Shown here: piece after piece, positions 1 to 5,605 of the stretch | How the letters are laid out: every line of letters starts with the position of its first letter | How positions within the stretch are numbered: position 1 is the stretch's first letter | Source of the DNA: an uncultured Clostridia bacterium | GTDB lineage: Bacteria > Bacillota > Clostridia > Oscillospirales > Ruminococcaceae | Assembly: GCA_947302065.1 (NCBI GenBank) | Contig: CAMYUO010000151.1 | Coordinates: 1 to 5,605, forward strand | Length of the DNA: 5,605 nucleotides | Direction: 5' to 3' | Notes under the pieces: generated by a model | Seen by the model: the letters and a program-made list of their open reading frames with translations, nothing else | The model's database searches: none | Told to the model about the DNA's origin: nothing | Position numbers and translations under genes: made by a program

Positions 1-162
1 AAAGATGTTGCCGACAAAGAACGATAAGCCGATGATGACAGCCGCAAGGATAAGGTTTTTGAGCATATTGCGGCGTATCTTTGCGTGCTGTGCAAGGTCG
101 TGGGCTGCTTTTGCCTGCTTTTCGACCCTGTTCATTTTCGGAGGATATTCGTAAACAAGCAT
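1..162 (-). CDS. Small membrane protein, N-terminal fragment (runs off left edge)
   Basis: An open frame starts with ATG at 162 and stays open to the window edge, giving 54 visible residues beginning MLVYEYPPKMNRVEKQ. A ribosome site AAGGAG (rc of 171-176) lies 8 bases upstream, which supports this start. Residues about 9-35 are basic and polar (KMNRVEKQAKAAHDLAQHAKIRRNMLK) and probably helical. Residues about 36-54 (NLILAAVIIGLSFFVGNIF) form a hydrophobic stretch that looks like a transmembrane helix. The positive charges before the helix suggest the N terminus stays in the cytoplasm. The gene begins 34 bases after the stop of the small upstream gene on the same strand, so it may belong to the same transcript. 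I do not recognise the family, and the C-terminal part is not visible. Confidence 0.6.
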   Translation of the reverse strand, partial: MLVYEYPPKMNRVEKQAKAAHDLAQHAKIRRNMLKNLILAAVIIGLSFFVGNIF

Positions 163-196
163 TCGGCTCACTCCTTACACTGTTTAATAAAGACTG

Positions 197-448
197 TCAG
201 ACGGACTGCTGTTTTTCAGTTTTGAGCTTTTCTATCTCATCGAGCAGAGCGATAATATCCTGTCTTGCATTAGCTATGAAATCGTAATCCGCTTCAGTGG
301 CACCCAGCAATTCTATATCGCCGCACTGTGTCTGAATAAAGCTCGAACCGCACTGCATATCTCTGTCCTCGATAAATGCTTTCCAGGGACCTCTGGCAGC
401 CTTTTCGGCTCTTTCCCTGATAGCTGACAGCTCTTTGTCACTTAACAT
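197..448 (-). CDS. Small Ea22-like (phage-type) hypothetical protein
   Basis: This 83-residue protein starts at ATG 448, with an AGAGGTG ribosome site at 453-459. Its layout matches a small family common in phages and prophages (Ea22-like). An N-terminal helix (SDKELSAIRERAEKA, residues 3-17) leads into a G-P-W motif (20-22). A short beta-like middle (about 23-49) follows. The end is the typical A-D-x-x-F-I-A-N-A-R-x-D pattern (53-64) running into an amphipathic helix (IIALLDEIEKLK, 65-76). The family function is unknown to me. Membership is inferred from the GPW and ADYDFIANARQD signatures. Two cysteines (C33, C42) sit in the middle part. It lies 29 bases downstream of the acyl-CoA synthetase stop and 34 bases upstream of a small membrane protein. 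No other phage gene is visible, so it may be a domesticated or stray copy. Confidence 0.75.
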   Translation of the reverse strand: MLSDKELSAIRERAEKAARGPWKAFIEDRDMQCGSSFIQTQCGDIELLGATEADYDFIANARQDIIALLDEIEKLKTEKQQSV

Positions 449-477
449 AGCACACCTCTGTATTCCTCGCTGCTTTA

Positions 478-2142
478 TCAGAAGCTCTTGTTTTCGTCGT
501 TCTCTCTTATCTCGACACGTCTTATCTTGCCGCTGAATGTCTTTGGCAGTTCATCGACGAACTCGACGATCCTCGGGTACTTATACGGTGCTGTGGACTT
601 CTTGACGAAGTTCTGGAGTTCCTTTTTCAGCTCGTCGCTCGGCTTATAGCCCTCTGCGAGAACTATCGTCGCCTTGACTACCTTGCCTCTGATAGCATCG
701 TCTGCTGCGGTGATAGCGCACTCGAGCACGCTCGGGTGCTCCATAAGGATAGACTCTATCTCGAAAGGTCCTATGCGGTAGCCCGACGCTTTGATAAGGT
801 CGTCCGTTCTGCCGACATACCAATAATAGCCGTCTTCGTCACGGTAAGCGGTATCGCCGGTGTGGTAAACGCCGCCCTTCCACGCACGGAAGGTCTGCTC
901 AGCGCCTCTGTAATACTCCTTGAAGATTGCAGGGTGCTTACAATACTCGGCACGGATAACTATCTCGCCTGTTTCGCCGTCCTTGACAGTCTCGAGGTTT
1001 TTATTTACAAGGTCAACATCGTAAAGCGGAACGGGTTTGCCCATTGAACCCGGCTTTGGTGTCATGCCGTAGCAGTTGCACAGCACAACGACAGTTTCCG
1101 TCTGACCGAAACCTTCCATAAGGCTAAGACCCGTTGCCTGTTTCCACTTGTTGAAAACGTCCGGACTGAGAGCCTCGCCTGCAACGCAGGAATATTTAAG
1201 GCTTGAAAGGTCATATTTCTCAAGGCCTGCCTTGATGAAGAATCTGTACATCGTCGGAGGTGCGCAGAATGATGTAACTTTGTAATTCTGAATTACTTTG
1301 AGAACATTTTCGGGAACGAATCTGTCAAAGTCATAGACAAACTGTGTTGCGCCGCAGGTGAGCTGACCGAACATCTTTCCCCACGCACATTTTGCCCAGC
1401 CGCTTTCGGATACGGTCATATGGACAGTGCCCTCGGTGATGTGGTGCCAGTGCTTTGCGGTGAAGATATGCGCTGCGCTGTATGCGTGGCGGTGCATAAC
1501 GAGCTTTGGATAGCCTGTTGTACCGCTGCTGAAATATGCGAGCATATTCTCCTCGGCTCTGGTATGTATCCTTTCAAGGTCTGCTCTGTATCTGCGTGCA
1601 GATGCCATAAGGTCTGTCCAGCCCTCACGGGTGCCGTGAACGATGAACTTTTCCTTCATCCAATCGTACTCCTGCAAAGCCTCGTCCACGTGGTCGGGGA
1701 CATTATCCTCGGCGGTTGCGACGATGAACTTGACTCTTGCAAGGTCAAAACGGTAGACATAGTCTTTTTTCATAAGCTGACAGGTCGCAGGGATAAGCAC
1801 TGCGCCGATCTTCATAAGCGCATAGGCAAGTATCCAGAACTCATAGTGCCTTTTGAGCACAGCCATGACCATATCGCCCTTTTCAACGCCGTGTGCGGTG
1901 AGCATATTAGCCATTCTGCTGCTTTCCTGCGAAAGCTCTTTATATGTGAAGATCTTTTCGTCGCCTGTTTCGCTGACCCAGTGCAGGGCAACTCTCTCAG
2001 GCTCGGTCTTTGCGATCTCGTCGATAACGTCATAAGCAAAGTTATAGTCATATTTAAGGTCGAGGTCGAACTTGGTCACAATGCCGTTCTCGTCATAGTC
2101 TTCCTTGACGAAACGCTTGTAGAACTCACTCATAAAACTCAT
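478..2142 (-). CDS. AMP-forming acyl-CoA synthetase (acetyl/medium-chain type)
   Basis: This is a complete 554-residue member of the ANL adenylate-forming superfamily, a normal length for acetyl- or medium-chain acyl-CoA synthetases. Such enzymes activate a carboxylate with ATP to acyl-AMP and then transfer it to CoA in the cytoplasm. Visible core motifs are the phosphate loop YFSSGTTGYPKLV (203-215), APPTMYR (294-300), VAGEAL (320-325), GFGQTE (344-349), HTGD (427-430) and GRTDDLIKASGYRIGPFEIES (444-464). The C-terminal PKTFSGKIRR (533-542) supplies the catalytic lysine K539. The context around ESGWAKCAWGKMFGQL (246-261) resembles the medium-chain family more than 4-coumarate ligases. The substrate (acetate, propionate, butyrate, branched or aromatic acid) cannot be read from sequence. 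The frame is open back to an ATG at 2199, but a GGAGG ribosome site 8 bases before ATG 2142 fixes the shorter start. The gene follows a terminator and likely has its own promoter. Confidence 0.92.
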   Translation of the reverse strand: MSFMSEFYKRFVKEDYDENGIVTKFDLDLKYDYNFAYDVIDEIAKTEPERVALHWVSETGDEKIFTYKELSQESSRMANMLTAHGVEKGDMVMAVLKRHYEFWILAYALMKIGAVLIPATCQLMKKDYVYRFDLARVKFIVATAEDNVPDHVDEALQEYDWMKEKFIVHGTREGWTDLMASARRYRADLERIHTRAEENMLAYFSSGTTGYPKLVMHRHAYSAAHIFTAKHWHHITEGTVHMTVSESGWAKCAWGKMFGQLTCGATQFVYDFDRFVPENVLKVIQNYKVTSFCAPPTMYRFFIKAGLEKYDLSSLKYSCVAGEALSPDVFNKWKQATGLSLMEGFGQTETVVVLCNCYGMTPKPGSMGKPVPLYDVDLVNKNLETVKDGETGEIVIRAEYCKHPAIFKEYYRGAEQTFRAWKGGVYHTGDTAYRDEDGYYWYVGRTDDLIKASGYRIGPFEIESILMEHPSVLECAITAADDAIRGKVVKATIVLAEGYKPSDELKKELQNFVKKSTAPYKYPRIVEFVDELPKTFSGKIRRVEIRENDENKSF

Positions 2143-2147
2143 ATAAA

Positions 2148-2155
2148 CTTCCTCC
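2148..2155 (-). promoter_or_regulatory. Ribosome binding site fixing the acyl-CoA synthetase start
   Basis: The minus strand reads GGAGGAAG here. The GGAGG core (2151-2155) lies 8 bases before ATG 2142, an ideal spacing. The upstream in-frame ATG codons at 2199 and 2157 are disfavoured, the latter because it overlaps the ribosome site. A second ATG at 2133 (MSEFYKRF) is about 17 bases from the core, which is too far. Confidence 0.8.
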
Positions 2156-2173
2156 ATAGATTTGATACACCAT

Positions 2174-2257
2174 ATTGTATTGAGTATAAACAAATCCAAT
2201 GAAACTGATATTGTTTTTTTATAGACTGATTGTTAACTTAATGGTGAAAAATGTCAG
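2174..2257 (-). promoter_or_regulatory. Candidate promoter region for the acyl-CoA synthetase unit
   Basis: This AT-rich stretch lies between the terminator and the acyl-CoA synthetase gene. The best full sigma-A-like pair is CTGACA (2252-2257; 5 of 6 matches) and AACAAT (2229-2234; 4 of 6), separated by 17 bases. Two better -10-like hexamers, TATACT (2183-2188) and TACAAT (2174-2179), lie closer to the gene but lack a convincing -35 element. That some promoter lies here is inferred from the terminator just upstream. The exact start site cannot be chosen from sequence. Confidence 0.35.
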
Positions 2258-2296
2258 AGAATAATGTGCTCGGTACGAATTATCACGGCTTTGCAC

Positions 2297-2331
2297 AAAG
2301 AAAATCAAGCCACTTTCAAAATGCGGCTTGA
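2297..2331 (-). terminator. Intrinsic terminator of the queA-tgt operon
   Basis: Read on the minus strand, TCAAGCCGC (2323-2331) pairs with GTGGCTTGA (2305-2313). The stem has 9 base pairs including one G-U wobble, with a 9-base loop. It is followed at once by TTTTCTTT (2304-2297). The wobble makes the stem better on the minus strand than on the plus strand, where the same site gives an A-C mismatch. Both stem and T tract therefore point to termination of leftward transcription, about 100 bases after the tgt stop codon. Confidence 0.8.
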
Positions 2332-2353
2332 ACTGTAAAGCATTCATATTTTC

Positions 2354-2374
2354 GGGGGCTTTCCGGTCGCCCCC
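2354..2374 (-). other. GC-rich hairpin in the tgt 3' untranslated region
   Basis: GGGGGC and GCCCCC (2354-2359 and 2369-2374) form a perfect 6-pair GC stem around a 9-base loop that contains a CCGG palindrome. On the minus strand it is followed by GAAAATATG rather than a T tract, so alone it is a poor intrinsic terminator. It lies 22 bases before the real terminator stem in the same transcript. It could stabilise the 3' end against exonucleases or be part of an interspersed repeat. Both ideas are inference. Confidence 0.55.
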
Positions 2375-2432
2375 ATACCCCTTCGGATACAAACTCTATT
2401 ACTGAGACTGTAACCAAACAAGAAGCACTAAC

Positions 2433-4033
<1,601 letters not shown>

Positions 4034-4056
4034 TTTTTCTCCCCTGTATTTGATGT

Positions 4057-4782
4057 TTAGTCTATATCGTAAAGCTTCATCGTTTCGGGCGTGCGGTACT
4101 CGTGCTTTTCATAGTATCCGATAAGTCCGCCGCTTTCGGCACGCAGAGCCACCATATAAACGTCCTTGTTTTCCTTTTCGTTATAAAAGGTGTGCACGAT
4201 ATTGTTTTCGTTTGACAGTATGAACCAGTCAAGCACCTTGTCTATCTTTTTCCTTGACTCCTCGTTGTGACAGTCGAGCAGGTTCTTGCCGATAAGGTCA
4301 GCACCGCCCCATTTTGCGTATCTTTCACAGGCGGCAGGGTTCATATAAACTATCTCGTGACCCAGCTGGCAGATAACTATCGGCGCTGTGTCAGCATCAA
4401 GCACCGCCTTGAAAAACGGAAGCAGTTTTATCAGTTTTTCCTGCTTGGCTTTTTCAGCTTCTTGCTGCTCTTTGCGCTTCCTGTCGCGCTCGTCGTTTGC
4501 ATCAGCGCGCCTTTTTGCGTCTGCCCAGGGCGCAAGCTCCGCATAGTTTTCATCACGTACAATATAATAGGACTGCGTGTAGTAGTCATCATCAGCCTCG
4601 AACAGACATCTTCCGCCGCTTATCAGACCGGGTGGTTCTGCTTCGTTCTCTATGAGCCTGTCGTAGATTTCCTTGGTTATCTCATAAAGCTCATAAAAAC
4701 CCCGTGAGCCGTGCTCGGCAGTATATAAATCTCTTTCTTCGTCATAACAGGCTTTCCAGCCGTTTCCCTTTTTAAACTGCAT
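4057..4782 (-). CDS. PAS-domain protein with uncharacterised N-terminal region
   Basis: The protein has 241 residues in three parts. Residues 1-86 (starting MQFKKGNGWKACYDEER) are rich in aromatic and acidic residues and match no family I can name. Residues 87-116 are a highly charged Lys/Glu/Arg helix, probably a coiled coil. Residues about 117-228 are a PAS fold: LLPFFKAVLDADTAPIVICQLGHEIVYMNPAACERY (120-155) is the classic PAS entry, followed by LIGKNLLDCHNEESRKKI (163-180) and closing strands NKDVYMVALRAESGGLIGYYEKHEY (205-229). PAS domains sense ligands, redox state or partners. No kinase, cyclase or DNA-binding output domain is present, and no signal peptide or membrane segment, so it is likely cytoplasmic. 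The frame extends to ATG 4848 inside queA, but a GAGGAG site 7 bases before ATG 4782 supports the shorter start. It begins 13 bases after queA ends. Confidence 0.85.
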   Translation of the reverse strand: MQFKKGNGWKACYDEERDLYTAEHGSRGFYELYEITKEIYDRLIENEAEPPGLISGGRCLFEADDDYYTQSYYIVRDENYAELAPWADAKRRADANDERDRKRKEQQEAEKAKQEKLIKLLPFFKAVLDADTAPIVICQLGHEIVYMNPAACERYAKWGGADLIGKNLLDCHNEESRKKIDKVLDWFILSNENNIVHTFYNEKENKDVYMVALRAESGGLIGYYEKHEYRTPETMKLYDID

Positions 4783-4789
4783 AACTTTT

Positions 4790-4795
4790 CTCCTC
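4790..4795 (-). promoter_or_regulatory. Ribosome binding site fixing the PAS-protein start
   Basis: The minus strand reads GAGGAG here, 7 bases before ATG 4782 and directly after the queA stop codon (4796-4798). It supports ATG 4782 over the upstream in-frame ATG at 4848, which would force a 53-base overlap with queA and add a 22-residue extension without PAS or N-terminal-region character. Its position suggests ribosomes finishing queA can reinitiate on this gene. Confidence 0.8.
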
Positions 4796-5605
4796 TCAAA
4801 GTATCGCCATACTGTCGCCGAACGAGAAGAATCTGTACTTTTCCTCAACGGCGGTCTTATAGGCGTTCATTGTCTTGTCGTAGCCGAGGAACGCTGAAAC
4901 CAGCATTATCAGCGTGCTTTCGGGCAGGTGGAAATTCGTGATAAGCCCGTCCATCACCTTGAACTCGTAGCCCGGGTAGATAAAGATGCTCGTCCAGCCG
5001 TCATCGGCAACTATCTTTCCGTCGTGGAAAGATGCAACGCTCTCTATCGTTCTGCAGGATGTCGTGCCCACTGCGATGACACGCCCGCCGTTTTTCTTTG
5101 TCTCGTTTATCATCTGAGCAGTCTTTTCGCTCAGTTCGTAATGCTCACGGTGCATCTTGTGGTCGAGTACCTTGTCCTCTTTGACCGGTCTGAACGTTCC
5201 CAAGCCGACGTGCAGCGTGACGAATGCGATGTTCACGCCCATTTTCTGCAGGTCTTCAAGCTGCTGCTTGGTAAAGTGCAGACCTGCTGTTGGTGCGGCA
5301 GACGAGCCAAGCTCGTTGGAATAGACAGTCTGATACCTCTCTTTGTCCTTGAGCTTTTCGGTTATGTAAGGCGGCAGCGGCATCTGACCTATCTGATCGA
5401 GCGCTGCGAAAAAGTTGTCCTCACACTCAAAGCGTGCGACCCTGTTGCCGTCCTCGAGCACTTCGGTTATCTCGGCTTTGAGTATTCCGCCGCCGAATGA
5501 AAAGCGTGTGCCGACCTTTGCCTTTTTGCCCGGGCGGCAGAGTATCTCCCAGACCATGTTCTCACGCTGCTCGACAAGCAGGAACTCGATGAACGAGCCT
5601 GTTTC
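4796..5605 (-). CDS. queA: S-adenosylmethionine:tRNA ribosyltransferase-isomerase, N terminus cut by window edge
   Basis: QueA transfers and isomerises the ribosyl group of S-adenosylmethionine onto preQ1 at position 34 of tRNA, giving epoxyqueuosine. The visible part is 269 residues. The frame is open through the right edge with QueA-like sequence ([26 protein letters not shown]), so the internal ATG at 5557 is not the start. About 70 N-terminal residues should lie outside, since family members are about 340 long. Signatures, numbered within the fragment, are [11 protein letters not shown] (71-81) and [12 protein letters not shown] (100-111). Further on come [67 protein letters not shown] and a normal C terminus [11 protein letters not shown]. 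The gene heads a tight same-strand run that ends with tgt, the enzyme acting one step earlier in the same pathway. The promoter is outside the window, so any preQ1 riboswitch there cannot be assessed. Confidence 0.97.
   Translation of the reverse strand, partial: ETGSFIEFLLVEQRENMVWEILCRPGKKAKVGTRFSFGGGILKAEITEVLEDGNRVARFECEDNFFAALDQIGQMPLPPYITEKLKDKERYQTVYSNELGSSAAPTAGLHFTKQQLEDLQKMGVNIAFVTLHVGLGTFRPVKEDKVLDHKMHREHYELSEKTAQMINETKKNGGRVIAVGTTSCRTIESVASFHDGKIVADDGWTSIFIYPGYEFKVMDGLITNFHLPESTLIMLVSAFLGYDKTMNAYKTAVEEKYRFFSFGDSMAIL

Noticed and set aside
81..287. A 68-codon plus-strand open frame at the left end
   Set aside because: It overlaps the starts and ends of two well-initiated minus-strand genes, and its translation is not protein-like.
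2143..2199. N-terminal extension of the acyl-CoA synthetase starting at ATG 2199
   Set aside because: The added 19 residues do not resemble the family, and the GGAGG site inside this stretch is placed ideally for ATG 2142.
1420..2202. A 260-codon plus-strand open frame antisense to the acyl-CoA synthetase
   Set aside because: The translation looks like codon-mirror sequence with many Cys, Val and His residues and no motif. The minus-strand gene has all family motifs and a good ribosome site.
2143..2432. Possible riboswitch or small RNA gene in the intergenic region
   Set aside because: The stretch shows a terminator, one extra hairpin and AT-rich promoter-like sequence. I could match no known riboswitch core, and the terminator is placed after tgt rather than just before the next start codon.
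4267..4707. Plus-strand frame with a hydrophobic stretch (FFLLGFFSFLLLFALPVALVV)
   Set aside because: The apparent membrane helix is the antisense reading of the Lys/Glu-rich coiled coil of the PAS protein (AAG/GAG codons read backwards give CTT/CTC), so it is an artefact.
4783..4848. N-terminal extension of the PAS protein starting at ATG 4848
   Set aside because: It overlaps the end of queA by 53 bases. ATG 4782 has a much better ribosome site and spacing.
4928..5500. A 190-codon plus-strand open frame antisense to queA
   Set aside because: It sits wholly within queA on the opposite strand and shows no domain or plausible composition.

Overview
This window looks like ordinary chromosome from a Gram-positive, Clostridia-type bacterium. 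A Ruminococcus-like or other Oscillospiraceae gut anaerobe is my best guess. The basis is strong AGGAGG-type ribosome sites before nearly every gene, moderate GC content, and the flavour of the GNAT, PAS and acyl-CoA synthetase proteins. The genus is inferred from protein style, not from a search. Every credible gene lies on the minus strand, so transcription runs from the right end of the window to the left.

Right half (about 2433-5605): a tight four-gene run in the order queA (5' end beyond the window), a PAS-domain protein, a GNAT acetyltransferase, and tgt. The gaps are 13, 23 and 11 bases, and ribosome sites lie at or beside the preceding stop codons, as expected of one translationally coupled operon. 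Tgt inserts preQ1 into the anticodon wobble position of GUN tRNAs. QueA then adds the epoxycyclopentanediol group from S-adenosylmethionine. The two genes therefore encode consecutive steps of queuosine synthesis. The two genes between them have no known role in that pathway.

Middle (2143-2432): a 290-base non-coding stretch. It holds a GC-rich hairpin and then a good intrinsic terminator for the queA-tgt operon. An AT-rich stretch with candidate promoter elements for the next unit follows.

Left half (1-2142): a second apparent unit. It contains an AMP-forming acyl-CoA synthetase of the acetyl/medium-chain type, a small 83-residue protein resembling phage Ea22-like proteins, and the N-terminal 54 residues of a small membrane protein cut by the left edge. 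No terminator is visible between these genes, so they may be cotranscribed.

No tRNA, rRNA, CRISPR array, insertion sequence or obvious defence system was found. The least explained items are the PAS protein with its uncharacterised N-terminal region, the phage-like small protein, and the hairpin pair in the intergenic region.
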